A stretch of 64,000 nucleotides of DNA from contig JAPJBO010000481.1 of the NCBI GenBank assembly GCA_030068145.1, positions 107,766 to 171,765 on the forward strand, in the 5' to 3' direction. Positions 1-10,862 of the stretch are shown here, piece after piece; the first letter of the stretch is position 1, and the number at the start of each line of letters is the position of its first letter. The stretch comes from Diplonema papillatum. Its lineage: Eukaryota > Euglenozoa > Diplonemea > Diplonemida > Diplonemidae. The position numbers and the translations under genes were made by a program. The notes under the pieces are model-generated. The model saw only the letters and a list, made by a program, of their open reading frames with translations, did no database searches and was not told the origin of the DNA.

Positions 1-963
1 CGAATCCGGGCTGCTTAGTCGATCTCTGGCTCCAAGCAAACCACTTCTGGCATGTAGGATGTCGACGAACCGCAGAGCTGACTTTAGTGTGCCAAGTGTT
101 CGCACCGACCGCATGCCGCAAAGAGTGCCAATTTGTCTCGGCGGCGGGAGTGTGTGGTCACTTGAGAGTCGCATTGTACAAGTAGATAAGTAGCGACTCA
201 CGTGCCGACTACTCCGGTCTTCCAAAAATGGGTGATCAACAACGATCCGCTCATCACGTGTTGCGATAAGCAAGTCGCCGACTCGTGTCGCGTTGGCAGA
301 AACGGGGATAATCGTCACAGAGACTGTGGGGACCATGAACCTGGCTTACCAGGTTCATGGTTGAAAACTAACGCACAAGGTTTGCCTGACTCTCGCACCT
401 GCTTCCCCCGATACCAAATAAGGGTGTGATCCAACTACCGTGAGACAGACTGGGGAAAACTCTCGGGTGTATTTGCTGCGGCTTGTAGATCGCACGACCT
501 GACTCAGCCCGCAGCATGCCAACCCGCATCCGGGCACGCGCGAACATGAGTTTTTTGTCGTCGTGAGGAAACCCCATAAAACGAACATCCAGGCGAGAGT
601 AGGAGTGACGCAAAAGAAGGGGGGGAGTGGGGGCGGGGCGGAAGAAAGAAAATTGAATACAAAAAATAAGCTCTTTCGCGTTGAGGGGCGCTCCATCCCG
701 CTTCCTCACAAAGCAAAAAAAGAAAGAAACCTCCCCCGAAGAAACTGTTCGTTCTTCGGGATCAACGGTACCTCAGAAAACAAGGAACCGCCGAAAGAAA
801 AGCGCCGAGGATCGGTGGCGGGAGAAGAACCTTGCCGAAGGTCACCCCGGAGACTCTAAACCCGGAGATCCAAGCGCGCCTTCATTGTCGCTCTATCGAG
901 GGCCGCGCCACCCACCCGAGCACCTACGATCATCGGCTGCCGGCTTGCAGTGGGTGAGGCTAC
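1..963. other. non-coding upstream region with two hairpins
   Basis: No reading frame here looks like a protein. Two short perfect inverted repeats are visible. One has 13-bp arms at 332-344 and 349-361 with a 4-nt loop. The other has 9-bp arms at 735-743 and 752-760. The last few hundred bases presumably hold the promoter and leader of the gene starting at 964, but no core promoter motif can be named. Confidence 0.5.
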
Positions 964-3900
964 ATGGACGATGCGGCTTCGCCGTATGAGGATAGCGTGG
1001 AGACCCTGCACGCATTCGACGAAGCCAGGGCCGTCGAGAAAGCCGAGGAGCTCTTCACGCAGCTTTTCATGGCGATGTCCGGCGGATCCGTCGGGGACTG
1101 GTACGACAACTTCTGCCATCCGAACATGACCTACGAGATCCAGAACCACGGCTGGGCGCACCAGATATTCGGGAAGGTCGCCTTCCTCCGGTTTTACAAC
1201 GAGCACCTTGAAGCGAGCAGCCCGTGGGGCAGCAATGCTCAGCTGAGCTGGACGGACATGCAGATATCCGCTTCGGACGGGCTCGTCCTTTGCCGTGTGG
1301 ACGAGGCGGTGACGTCGGACTCGGTCGAAGTCAACATCCGCCGGTGCTACATCGTGAACTTCAACGAGCGGGGGCAAATGGTCAAGCTGGGACAGCGAGC
1401 GTTGCCAGGCATGGACCTGGGCCCGTTCATCGAGCTCATGCCGGGCAGCGTCACAGTTGAAAAACTGCCGTGCCTCGGTAACGAGGCGGAAGACGTCATC
1501 AGCGAAGCGGAGACCTGCTCGTCGGCGGACAGCCTCTTCAAGCACCTCAGCTGGCGCGCGAAGCTCGCTTACTCGCACGACCTCACCCTCCAGAACGCGG
1601 TGGTCGCACCGTACTCCGATTACGACGTGTTCTACAAGGGCCTCAACCGAGAAAAAGCGCTGTCGTGGGTGCACAGCGTGGTCTCGACCATGTTCGAGGC
1701 GATGAACACCGGCCAGTTTGCTGCTTGGACGGAGGCCAAGATGGTTGACCAGTACGTGCTCGAGCTGCAGGACTCGGGGGTGACGTACGCGTGCCGGGGC
1801 AGGCAAGCGGCGTGTGACTACTACCATGGGCTCTTGGACACCGTGTGGGGGAACGACGTCGTCTTGAGCTGGGAGGATGTGAGCGTCGAGGTGACCCCTG
1901 GGAGGGTGGTGTGCACGGTGATGGAGAAGCTGGTGCCGAACGACAGGACGAAGACGACGACGAGGAACAAGCGGATCTACGGCTTCTGCACGTCGGCCGA
2001 CGGCAAGTCGATCGCGCGGTGCTTCCAGCGCATCCCGGCGGGGCAGGACGTCGCGCCGTTCCTGACCATCTTCCCGAACGAAAACAGGCCCAGGGTTTCC
2101 AGCCACACAAGCCACAGCAGGTCCCTGTCGCCGACTCCGGCCGAAGCTGCTTCAGTTGCGGACCCGGCAGAGGACCACCCCGAGACATCGGGTGACCGGA
2201 TCGAGCTGCAATCCAGTCGATCGTTCACCGCGGCCCTCCCGGCCTACACCGCCAGCGTCCCTGACGACGACGCTTCCACCCACGCGGCGGGACACCAGAA
2301 CAGCACCGACACAGATACCAACGAGCCCACGCCCGAGTTTCCGGTTCACCAGCCGGCTGTGGATCCGGGGGTTGGGTCCGAGCCGTCGGAGGCGGGCACG
2401 GAGGAGAGAGACGCGAAGAAGAAGCTGGTGCAGGCGCACGGGATCCGCGCGCTGGCGGACGAGCAGATGGCGCACCTGCAGCACCTCGAGCGTGAGTGGC
2501 ACGTGTACCGCCAGGAGCAGGAGCAGAAGCAGCGGTGGCACCAGAAGCAGGTGCAACACGAGCAGCAGCAGCTCGAGGAGAAGCAGCGGCGCCAGCGCGA
2601 GCAGGACGAGCAGGACGAGCAGCTCCAGCTGCAGCAGGAAAAAGACGACGGGACCCTCGCCTTCTTCGCGTCGCTGCAGGCGAGCATCGACACCGACCAA
2701 AGCGCGTCTCCGGCCAGAGATCCCCTCCCGGCCGCCACGCTCACGCCGGAGGGCGCGCGGCACCTGACCTCGTTCGCGCACTTCCACAGCATGAGCGTGC
2801 AGGACATCCCGTCCGAAAACCCGTGGACCGACGGCACCAACAAGAGCAGCAGCGCCACCGAGTCCGCCGGCATCTGGGCGTCGTCGTGGCCGTGCGCCAC
2901 GGACCCCGCCAGCGGGGACGACGTGCCGACGGACGCCGCGCGGATGATCCAAGTCGTGCACATCGCCCTCGAGCAATTCTTCCCGGCGATGCATGGCAAC
3001 CGGTTCGACGAGTGGATCGACTCGTACGCGGCGAACGACATCGAGTACTGGAAGGACGGCAAGCTGACGGCCGTCGGCAAAGCAGAGCTCCAGCAGCGGT
3101 GCGAGTGGATGCGAGACCACCGCCACGACGCAAAGCTGCACTGGAACCTCCTGAGCGCCGCGGTCGAAGGCTGCGTCGTGATCTGCACGCTGCTGGAGAT
3201 CGTCGCGAAGCGCGAGGGTGGCGAGCCGGACCTGAAGCTCCGCCGGCGCTGCTACTACCTCAACAGCGACTACCTCATCTTCAAGATCGACTGCAACCCG
3301 GCGCCCAGCCCGGTCGAAGGGTTCTGCTCCCCCGCCGTGACCCTGCCGCAGGGGAAGTCCGACTCGGACGGCAGCCACGCGGGCAGCAGCGGCGGCGTGC
3401 GCGGCGGCGACGACAAAAAGGAAGCGTTCTCCCTCGAGCCGCCGGCGCAGTCCGCCCCGCCCCAGCCCCAGCCCCAGGCCCAGGCCCAGGTCCAGGTCCA
3501 GGTCCCTCCCCACCACCCGCCGCAGCTGCAGCACCAGGCGCCTGCCGAGGCCGCGCAGCACGCGTTGCCCGGCTTCCCGCAGCAAGCCCGGGGAGACGCG
3601 CGTTACGGCGGGCACCCCCAGCCGGCAGCGATGGACGGGCTCCTGCCCATGGCGCAGGCTGTCGACCCGCAGCAGCAGCAGCAGGCGCCGCCGCGGTGGG
3701 AGAGCCAGCCGGTTGACCACCCCCAGCAGTACACGCCGGCCGCTTACCCCCAACAGCAGCAGCAGCAGCAGCAGCAGCCGCCGCTTGATGTGCCGCACGC
3801 GCATCCCATCCGGTATCCGCAGCAGACGCTGCCGCAGCACCAGCACGTGCCCGGCCCTGTGCTCGCGCCCGTGGTGTCCCCCGGGGGGGTGTCGCCGTGG

Positions 3901-4866
3901 GTCCTCCCCGTCGGCGCGCTGCCGATGATGCCGAACGTCGTCCCGTCGCCGGTGGTCGGCACGCAGTACGTGGCCGCCGCCGTTCCGGCGAACCACGCCT
4001 ACGCAGCCGCGCCCGAGTCGATCATCCCTGCCCACGCTCACCAGCAGCATCACCAGCAGCAGCAGCAGCAGCAGCAACACCAACAGCAGCACCAGCAACA
4101 GCAGCAACCCCAACAGCAGCAGCAGCAGCAGCAGCAGTCCATCGCGCAGGCACCGGGGCCTCAGAGCACGATGGTCACGAACGGCCACGGGTGGCCGGTC
4201 GCCTTCCAACCCCAAGCCGCGCCCCTGCCCCCCCAGCAACTGCAGCACCAACATCAGCAGCACCAGCACCAGCAGCCCATGGCCGGCGCTTCGGTAAACG
4301 GCGGCCGGCCGCCGCTGTCGACGTGGGGCCCGGCGCCCGCGGTGGCGGCGGCGCCGTACATGGGCGCGCAGGCGTCCCACCCGGTGCCCGCCGCGATGCA
4401 GGCAATGCCGGCGTCCCACGCCCCGGCAAACGCAGCTGCCGGAGCCCATCGCGCCCAGCCCCCGCAAACGCAGCAGCGCGTGCCGCACGCCGCTCGGCGG
4501 GAAGAGAGGGCCCCGGCGCCGCAGCAGGCGGCGCGGTACACATCGTCGCAAGCAACCGAGGAAGACGACGACGGCAAGTCGTACCCGACGCCGTCTCTGC
4601 AGTGCCCGTGCCCGCACAACGCCTGGGACTCGGTGCGCATCAAGCGCAAGTGGTGCCTCCTGCGGTGCCGTGAGTGCACGGGGCAGTGGCGGATCCTTGC
4701 GAGCGACGTGTCTGCTCGCCGGTGCATCGACTTCATCACAGCCGGGTGCAGCAACCGGCGCTGCCAATGCATACACGTCTACCTGCGGAAACAGCGCCTT
4801 GAAGATGCTTACGTATGCCCAACCTCTACCCTTAACGTGTATACCTTTTTTGGATGCGGACACTGA
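964..4866 (+). CDS. triple NTF2/SnoaL-like, Gln-rich protein with C-terminal CCCH zinc finger
   Basis: This is an uninterrupted 1300-residue frame from the ATG at 964 to the TGA at 4864-4866. Three segments share an NTF2/SnoaL-like pattern (helices, then a Trp/Tyr-rich strand region): roughly residues 20-165, 220-375 and 658-785. Between the second and third is a charged Gln/Glu/Arg-rich stretch at about 485-565, probably coiled coil. Residues 820-1200 are Pro/Gln-rich with several poly-Gln runs. The end is Cys-rich and contains C1254-x7-C1262-x4-C1267-x3-H1271, a CCCH-type zinc finger spacing typically linked to RNA binding, preceded by further Cys pairs that could form a zinc ribbon. The fold assignments rest on pattern recognition and the first is the most convincing. 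A role in RNA metabolism is inference. The opposite strand also has a long frame (2152-4920), which is an artefact of GC-rich repeats. It is the only gene here that looks like a host gene rather than an element. Confidence 0.8.
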   Translation: MDDAASPYEDSVETLHAFDEARAVEKAEELFTQLFMAMSGGSVGDWYDNFCHPNMTYEIQNHGWAHQIFGKVAFLRFYNEHLEASSPWGSNAQLSWTDMQISASDGLVLCRVDEAVTSDSVEVNIRRCYIVNFNERGQMVKLGQRALPGMDLGPFIELMPGSVTVEKLPCLGNEAEDVISEAETCSSADSLFKHLSWRAKLAYSHDLTLQNAVVAPYSDYDVFYKGLNREKALSWVHSVVSTMFEAMNTGQFAAWTEAKMVDQYVLELQDSGVTYACRGRQAACDYYHGLLDTVWGNDVVLSWEDVSVEVTPGRVVCTVMEKLVPNDRTKTTTRNKRIYGFCTSADGKSIARCFQRIPAGQDVAPFLTIFPNENRPRVSSHTSHSRSLSPTPAEAASVADPAEDHPETSGDRIELQSSRSFTAALPAYTASVPDDDASTHAAGHQNSTDTDTNEPTPEFPVHQPAVDPGVGSEPSEAGTEERDAKKKLVQAHGIRALADEQMAHLQHLEREWHVYRQEQEQKQRWHQKQVQHEQQQLEEKQRRQREQDEQDEQLQLQQEKDDGTLAFFASLQASIDTDQSASPARDPLPAATLTPEGARHLTSFAHFHSMSVQDIPSENPWTDGTNKSSSATESAGIWASSWPCATDPASGDDVPTDAARMIQVVHIALEQFFPAMHGNRFDEWIDSYAANDIEYWKDGKLTAVGKAELQQRCEWMRDHRHDAKLHWNLLSAAVEGCVVICTLLEIVAKREGGEPDLKLRRRCYYLNSDYLIFKIDCNPAPSPVEGFCSPAVTLPQGKSDSDGSHAGSSGGVRGGDDKKEAFSLEPPAQSAPPQPQPQAQAQVQVQVPPHHPPQLQHQAPAEAAQHALPGFPQQARGDARYGGHPQPAAMDGLLPMAQAVDPQQQQQAPPRWESQPVDHPQQYTPAAYPQQQQQQQQQPPLDVPHAHPIRYPQQTLPQHQHVPGPVLAPVVSPGGVSPWVLPVGALPMMPNVVPSPVVGTQYVAAAVPANHAYAAAPESIIPAHAHQQHHQQQQQQQQHQQQHQQQQQPQQQQQQQQQSIAQAPGPQSTMVTNGHGWPVAFQPQAAPLPPQQLQHQHQQHQHQQPMAGASVNGGRPPLSTWGPAPAVAAAPYMGAQASHPVPAAMQAMPASHAPANAAAGAHRAQPPQTQQRVPHAARREERAPAPQQAARYTSSQATEEDDDGKSYPTPSLQCPCPHNAWDSVRIKRKWCLLRCRECTGQWRILASDVSARRCIDFITAGCSNRRCQCIHVYLRKQRLEDAYVCPTSTLNVYTFFGCGH

Positions 4867-6156
4867 GGCTCCGCCGAACCGTATGTGAGCCGGTCCACCC
4901 CCGGCCGATAGACTGCTCATAGACAGTGATAGTCTTCAGTTGTTGAGGTTAGGATGCAGAATATTTGCAGCGATGGCTTGCATTCGGTTCAGCTTGATGA
5001 TACTTTGACCAAACTCACACTAAGGTAGCCCTTACAAAGACCAGCCACAGTCAACGCCGCGTGCGGGCTTTTGATATTAATCATCATGTTTCAAACCCCC
5101 GATTGCGCGTAACCTGGAAGCACCCAGAGGGTGTCGGTGGTACAAAGGTGCAGGTGCCCGCATCCATCCGGCAATCAGCTCACATCAGGGAGACGCTACC
5201 CACCTGGACAAGGTGTCCTGCTGGCCTGCATTAGTCACCTAGGTAGCAACCTCTTCGATCGTACCGTGTCGTGCTTCTGGCGTTTGCACTCATTCGAGTC
5301 ATCGAACTACAATTGCCTGTGATAACGATGCACTTCCAGGAATTTGGGGTGGACTGGCTCAGTTTGTGTTCATGGCTTCAAACACGGTGCAGACAGGACC
5401 AGTGCAGAGGACTTTCTCGGTCACCGCCTCACTACATGACCCGAGGATCGTACCACAGAACGTCCCCATCTCCTCGCCGGGCCCCCCAAATGGTCCGAGT
5501 CCAGGCGTCTCCCTGCGCGGCGGGGAAGCGAAACTCCAACTTCTCCGCGTTCGCGAGCGGCGAATGCTGACCCGTTCGGCATCTCTAAACCAAAACATTT
5601 CCTCCCCGAAGACTCGGATGCCCAGCTCACGAAACCTCAAATTCCACAGAACCAACTTTGCGCCAACGATGCAAATGCACCGAGGAACTGTTACCAGTAG
5701 TCGCCGTGTGAGCGTTTGCGGACAACATGGTCCCTTTGTGGATGGAGTGTTCTTGATCGTCTCGCAGGCGGATACGTGACTGACAACGCCGAGGGCCCCG
5801 CTGGCTCAAACGATGCTGTTCGGCCCCGGTCTCTCAGCGGGCTCAGATTGAAAGTGCTGTGAGAGGCGCTCTCGGGTGCTGCTACCCGCGGCTCCCGATT
5901 TCTTCCGGGCAATGAAGTGTCAGCTTGGAACTGTTACGAAGAAGGGGAATCCAACTGGTTAATTGAACCACAGCATTTTGCTTCACCCAGATGCCGATTT
6001 TTCCGAGTCGGACCTCCTCTGCCGACAGGTACTCCCGCGCTCTTGCATGTGGCTCATGGTGCGCTTGTGGTACGGTCCTTTGATAGAGTGAGCCGAGGCC
6101 TCTCATCTCACCTTTAAAACACGGCTGTGTCACGCATGCTCTTGGCAGACGCTAAC
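4867..6156. other. intergenic region, no gene recognised
   Basis: Only short frames with no recognisable domain are present. The stretch 6100-6150 reappears inverted and diverged at about 44080-44135 (shared words around catgcgtg-cacagccgtg and aaaggtgagatgaga), so its end is probably part of a dispersed repeat. Confidence 0.4.
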
Positions 6157-6383
6157 AATGCGGGAGTGGACTCCCTCAATGCGGGAGTGGACTCCCTCAA
6201 TGCGGGAGTGGACTCCCTCAATGCGGGAGTGGACTCCCTCAATGCGGGAGTGGACTCCCTCAATGCGGGAGTGGACTCCCTCAATGCGGGAGTGGGCTCC
6301 CTCAATGCGGGAGTGGACTCCCTCAATGCGGGAGTGGGCTCCCTCAATGCGGGAGTGGGCTCCCTCAATGCGGGAGTGGACTC
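6157..6383 (+). repeat. 21-bp minisatellite, left part
   Basis: About 10.8 tandem copies of a 21-bp unit beginning aatgcgggagtgg. The only common variant is a G/A change in the gtgg[a/g]ctcc portion. Each unit contains the inverted repeat gggagt-gg-actccc, so single strands can fold. The array stops exactly at a hAT terminus and resumes at 8920, so it is one array split by a transposon. The unit length is a multiple of three, which creates spurious repetitive frames on both strands. Confidence 0.95.
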
Positions 6384-6603
6384 CAGCCTGGAACTTTGCT
6401 TGGCCCTTGACCCCCGCCTACGGTGAGGTCCTTTTTGGGGGTTTTTTTTGGTGGCCTTACCAGCCTCACGACAATGGGGGGGTCCGGGGGGCTTCGCCCC
6501 CCGGCGAACGGTACGGTACATGAGTTTGCTCGAAATGAGCGGTCCGGGGGCCACACCACTCGGCGACCCGTTCCAGCAGGTACTTTACGGTAGAATTGGG
6601 CAG

Positions 6604-6867
6604 GTAACGCTCGTGTAACGCTAGTTTACAGCCATACTTGGTATGTCACGCTCATGTAACGCTACGTTACAGTCGAATTTGACATGTCACGCTCGTGTCA
6701 CGCTACTTTGGAGTCGAATTCGACATGTAACGCTCGTGTCACGCTACTTTACGGTCGAATTGGGCAGGTAACGCTCGGGTAACGCTAATTTACAGTCATA
6801 TTTGGTATGTCACGCTCATGTAACGCTACGTTACAGTCAAATTTGACATGTCACGCTCGTGTCACGC
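6604..6867 (+). repeat. 41-bp subterminal tandem repeat of the hAT element
   Basis: Six and a half 41-bp units of the form gt[a/c]acgctcgtgt[a/c]acgct plus a variable half. Units 1 and 5, and units 2 and 6, are nearest neighbours, giving a four-unit higher-order period of 164 bp. The bases just before 6604 match the end of unit 4, so the array once extended further left. Arrays near hAT ends commonly serve as transposase binding sites. That role is inferred here. Confidence 0.85.
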
Positions 6868-7744
6868 AGTTTGCAATACTCAAATGCGACTGTGCCAAAT
6901 GGCCATCGACAACACCGTGCCGAAAAGGTTTCGGGCTATTCACCAGGACATAACCAAACTTATGGTCCCGGAAGTAGTTCTTTCGGAACACGTGGTGCTT
7001 GCGAACCTGGTCGTAAGCTGTGTTCTCTGCAAAGAGGCGGAACTACGGCAACCAGGCTTCAGGGATGACGCGTGGGAGAGGCTGTGCTCCTTTGCTGGCG
7101 TACCGCCAAAAAGTCTGTTGCAGGAGTGGCAGACTCTAAAAGCTGCAGCCATAGCCTTCAAGAAGAGTTCGGGCGCACCGAACCCGTTGCAGTTCTGGTC
7201 GGAGCGACTGGCCTCGTACGCGGTCATGACAGAAGATGTCCCGCGCGTGGTGCAAGTTGCCATCTGCTGCACGTGCGCTAGTAGCGCCGGCGTAGAGCGT
7301 GACTTCGGTCAGATGCGGGCGCGACTGCCCTCAGTACGCAACCGGACGAAAGTGCCAAGCGTCAGTGCAGAGCTGATGTTGGTAAAGAACGGTCCGAGAG
7401 ATGATGCTGCTGCAAGGGAGCTCATCGAGACCGGGAGTAGACTTTGGTGGGCGCAGAAACGTCGACGAGCCGCTGGTGACGGCCGGAAGAAAACAGAACC
7501 GGCGCCAGATTCCAAGTGGGAAAAACTGGAGGCAGTGAATGCCAGGTTTGCCGCTGACGGAAAACTTCTCTTCAATAAGGCAGTTTCAGTGTTGACGGCA
7601 GTTGAAGAAGAAGAAGTTGAAGAAGTTGAAGAAGTTGAAGAAGAGACAGAGGAAGATTCTACGTCTTCCAGTTCGTCCTCCTCTTCCTCTTCCCTTTCCT
7701 CGTCCTCGTCCTCGTCCTCGTCTTCGTCCCGGTCCGACGAATGA
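6848..7744 (+). pseudogene. hAT transposase, C-terminal part only
   Basis: The frame encodes up to 298 residues. The segment at about residues 130-180 has the hAT C-terminal dimerisation pattern: a short hydrophobic run, then the SSAGVERDFGQMRARLPSVR stretch. The N-terminal zinc finger and most of the catalytic RNase H-like core are missing (hAT transposases are usually 600-800 residues). The first codons lie inside the 41-bp repeat array, so the start is not reliable. The tail is Glu/Val-rich, then a long Ser run encoded by tcc/tcg repeats. The frame sits in the same orientation as the element and is best read as a truncated, inactive gene. Confidence 0.75.
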
Positions 7745-7762
7745 GCAGAGGTGACGCAGAGA

Positions 7763-7808
7763 TAGTTTCTGCAATAACAGAGCTCGGGCTCTGTGATTGC
7801 AGAAACTA
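7763..7808 (+). terminator. 21-bp hairpin just after the transposase stop
   Basis: The arms at 7763-7783 and 7788-7808 match at 20 of 21 positions with a tcgg loop, starting 19 bases after the stop codon at 7742-7744. The position suggests a role in 3'-end formation or RNA stability. That is inference from position only. Confidence 0.45.
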
Positions 7809-8409
7809 AACAAATGATTTTGCTAGCGTATTCTGGAGGAAACTAGCTTCACGATCACGTACTAACCGCGGCATACTTTTTGTGCAAGCCCGACGCTGGG
7901 AGACAGTCTCGTCTGATGACGCAGAAGCCTTCGTGCTCTCGCCGGTTTTTTCTTAGCTCTTCAGCAAGGTGCAATAAGACCATCCTGTACAGGCATGGAA
8001 CGACCAAACACATCCACCTCCCCGATGGTGCATGAGCCTAATCTGCAACCAAGCGAGCTACACCAGTGAGCCTTGGCCAGTGGCGAACGAGGGCGGCAGG
8101 CTCGTCTACAACGTGTGTCTGAATCCTTCATGAGGTAGAGCCGATGAACATGCATGAGCTTCGAGTATTGTCTGCGAGGTGTCGGTACAGAGCATACCTT
8201 TCTGCAAAAACCTAGAGAAAAGTCAATATCGAAAGCCCTGGTGAAGTTCAGACGTGCTAATGGCTCGTCTCGTCAAGCGAAGGACATTTCGTACCATCTA
8301 ACAGCTGGCCAAACGGCTAACAGGACAATTCTGCCGGAAATCTCAGCTAGCTTGCCAAGCCAGCATTCCTTCTACCGTGCGCCGGATGGAGCCCTCCCGA
8401 CTTCCCCTG

Positions 8410-8531
8410 TCACACAGCATCACGCGGCGGAAAAAGACCAATATCGACCGTCACACAGCATCGCACGACGTAAACAGGCCAAATTCGACCATCACGAACC
8501 GCCAAATTCGACCGTCACACAGTGTAAGGCC
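8410..8531 (-). repeat. right subterminal repeats of the hAT element
   Basis: Degenerate copies of aaattcgaccgtcacacag are spaced 25-45 bp apart. Read on the minus strand they resemble the left array (a tacggtcgaattgg core), as expected for binding-site arrays in inverted orientation at the two ends of one element. Confidence 0.6.
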
Positions 8532-8919
8532 ACCTGTTTGTTGTGTACCGTACCGTGCCCCGGGGGGGCTGCCCCCCGGACCCCCCGTGCAAGCAGTTTG
8601 ATTTACCGTACCGTTCGGCGGGGGGCGAAGCTCGGACCCGGAGTCGTGCGGGTAGGGCCATGTACTTGCATTTTTACTGAAACCTACCTACCGGTAAAAC
8701 CTGACGGCGAAGGTGGTCTGTAGGGAAAAAGTCAGCGAAAAAAAATTTTTTTTGAGTGCCGGAATGACCTAAAACCCGCGCTTCGTAAATTTTTTTTCGC
8801 CCCAATTTCCCAGGAGGTTTTGACCATTTCACCTTAGAGAATCTGGTGTCCACCCAAAAAAAACCTAAAACCCCTGCTTGCCCCTTGGCCCCGAGGCCCA
8901 GATCTTATGTTCCACCCTG

Positions 8920-9071
8920 GTGGACTCCCTCAATGCGGGAGTGGACTCCCTCAATGCGGGAGTGGGCTCCCTCAATGCGGGAGTGGACTCCCTCAATGCG
9001 GGAGTGGGCTCCCTCAATGCGGGAGTGGACTCCCTCAATGCGGTAGTGGGACTCCCGCAATGCGGGAGTGA
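8920..9071 (+). repeat. 21-bp minisatellite, right part
   Basis: Continuation of the array at 6157-6383 after the hAT insertion. It begins with the duplicated GTGGACTC and keeps the same phase. The last two units are degenerate. Confidence 0.95.
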
Positions 9072-9923
9072 CCCCGATCGCACAAACGACCGCACAAACA
9101 CTCCCCCATCCGGCGGGGGAGGCCGCCGTGTAGGTGCCCGTCTTGCGCTCATTCTGCGCAGTTCGCCTCTCCTGCCTAACTTCGTGCTCATGTGGTCTCA
9201 CCTTTGGTGTAACCACATACCCCACTAACCCTAAATGAAAATGCGCACCCATTAACTGCACCACAAAAAGCACCGTTTCGACGATGGACTTTGAACACCC
9301 GGATTCTCAAGCGAACCTTCGCTCTAATAATTTGACGCAGCCGCTGGCGTGCCGCTCGTCCAGTTCAACACACAACGGGCGCATCCGCGCGCGCATCTCG
9401 CTGGATTTGGAAATGAACGAACCCCCGGTTCTCCCGATGCTTGCTCTCTCAAGAGAGGAAGTGGCGACTCTCGCTCTCTCCCCTTTGTGCCCCACGGCAG
9501 TTACCTACTACATCCACATTCACGCCCCCCGAACCCAGGCTGGTTAATAAGAGCGGTGTCATCAGCCCGGAGCCCGGAGCCGTTGGCTGGGTTCGGGTTT
9601 GGCCGGGGCCATTTTCACTGTAACACTGTCGCTCCCTGTTGCGCCCACGGCTCCGAAGGTGGTCTCATGGGAAGTTAGAAGTTTTCTTTATGGTAACAAA
9701 CGCCGACGCGGAAGGAACAACCCCGAATCCGTTCGTCAAGACCCACGAGAGGTGGGCGGCCAGTATCCAACCCGAGCGATACTACGAGGCGACCTGGAAG
9801 GAAACAGCAGAGTGGAAGGGGGAGAGGACGAGAAAGCCCTCCCAGTCAACGATCTCACCCGCCAACGAGACAGAATGTCAATTCGACCTCAAGATGTACA
9901 AAGCATGACGCCCCGCGCAGCTC
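9072..9923. other. no gene recognised
   Basis: Short frames on both strands, none with a domain. The words cccggagcccggagcc near 9570 and cagcccggagcccgg near 10270 suggest degraded dispersed repeats. Confidence 0.4.
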
Positions 9924-10015
9924 CGTTTGTCATTATTACAAACAAACGGTTGGCAGCGTATCGTGCGAACCCTATCCATTAGGAACTAACTACTACACAC
10001 GTGCGCGCAAAACAA
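9924..10015 (+). repeat. dispersed ~80-bp repeat, copy 1
   Basis: Family defined by a ttggcagcgta core, about 40-50 variable bases, and a right end gcgcgcaaaacaaa. Copies 2 and 3 are at 11392-11475 and 12272-12356 on the plus strand and copy 4 is at 28984-29050 on the minus strand. It may be one end of a transposable element, but the other end was not found. Confidence 0.55.
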
Positions 10016-10860
10016 ATGGGGAAATGACTTAGTATCCGCACTTTGGACAAATTTTGTTCCGCAGTTATTTTCCTGGGGACTTTATCATTTCACCTTAGAT
10101 AGTCTGCCAATGGGTGCGCCTGGCTTGCTCCACCTTAGTCCGAGTGTACAGCGCGACGACCACTGCCCTGGTGGACGAGCTGCACTCGGAACGTCGCAAA
10201 CGGTCGTCAATTGGCACGCAGGCCAGGAACACGCCCCCTTCCTATGTGTCAACACGGGGCCGACACCAGCCCGGAGCCCGGAAGCTCCCCAAAACAGTGT
10301 TTTTATATAAACCAGCCTGGCCCGCCCCCCATGTGTTTTCGCGGGTTCGCGGCGTTCTTGCAATCCCCCCATTCCAGTAGGGTACTTCGCGTAACGCGAC
10401 TTGCTGCCCTTAGCACGCGGGATTACTTCCTCGCACTCTTTTTTCTTTTAGTACTTCAACCATTGGTGCTGCACACGGCAACCCCATGTCCACTGTGCTC
10501 TGCGGAGTTTACTTCGCAGATTGCCACCGTAAAAAGAAGACGAGTCAGTGCTGCCTAGCGAGTCGCAGTCACAATCAGGGCGAGTGCCCTGAGTTTTTAA
10601 ACTGATTGTTCAGGCACGGTTGTAGGGGCCTTCTCCCCGTGACGGATTTGCCTGTGCTTTAGTAGCACGGGTGGTCCTGGCTGTGACGAGCTACGAACAG
10701 CCGCCTGACAAACCAGACTCACACCGCCGTCCTGTCTGCAGACACGCGCTGATGATGGTCCGCCTTATGTGTCCGTGGCCTAATGGACCGAAACACGGCG
10801 CAGACGGGACCAGTGCGGTGTTGAGCACATACCCATTCCAAGCACGTTCTTGCAAGCCCC
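10016..10860. other. no gene recognised; degraded dispersed repeats
   Basis: Contains recurring words such as ccccccatgtgttttcgcgg (about 10326, again near 10858 and 11107) and acacggcgcagacgggacca (about 10791, with a close match near 5378). These mark old repeat copies. No coding frame is convincing. Confidence 0.4.
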
Positions 10861-10862
10861 CC

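Larger units (their letters stand above)
6384..8919 (+). mobile_element. hAT transposon (2536 bp) inserted in the 21-bp minisatellite
   Basis: The left end CAGCCTGGAAC and the inverted right end CAGGGTGGAAC match at 9 of 11 positions and start with CAG, as hAT elements do. The flanking 8-bp duplication GTGGACTC lies at 6376-6383 and 8920-8927. Inside are GC-rich inverted repeats (6478-6520 against 8542-8586, with another copy at about 8601-8640), a 41-bp tandem array at the left and a related subterminal repeat at the right. The plus-strand frame at 6848-7744 encodes only the C-terminal part of a hAT transposase. Known of hAT: short inverted ends and 8-bp duplications. The copy is probably non-autonomous. 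Confidence 0.9.

Noticed and set aside
2152-4920. 922-codon minus-strand frame opposite the large gene
   Set aside because: Leu/Arg-rich mirror of GC-rich and CAG-repeat coding sequence on the plus strand, with no domain. The plus-strand reading has folds and a zinc finger.
6114-6554. Repetitive frames across the 21-bp minisatellite
   Set aside because: Seven-residue repeats on both strands created by a unit length divisible by three. The array is also split by a transposon.
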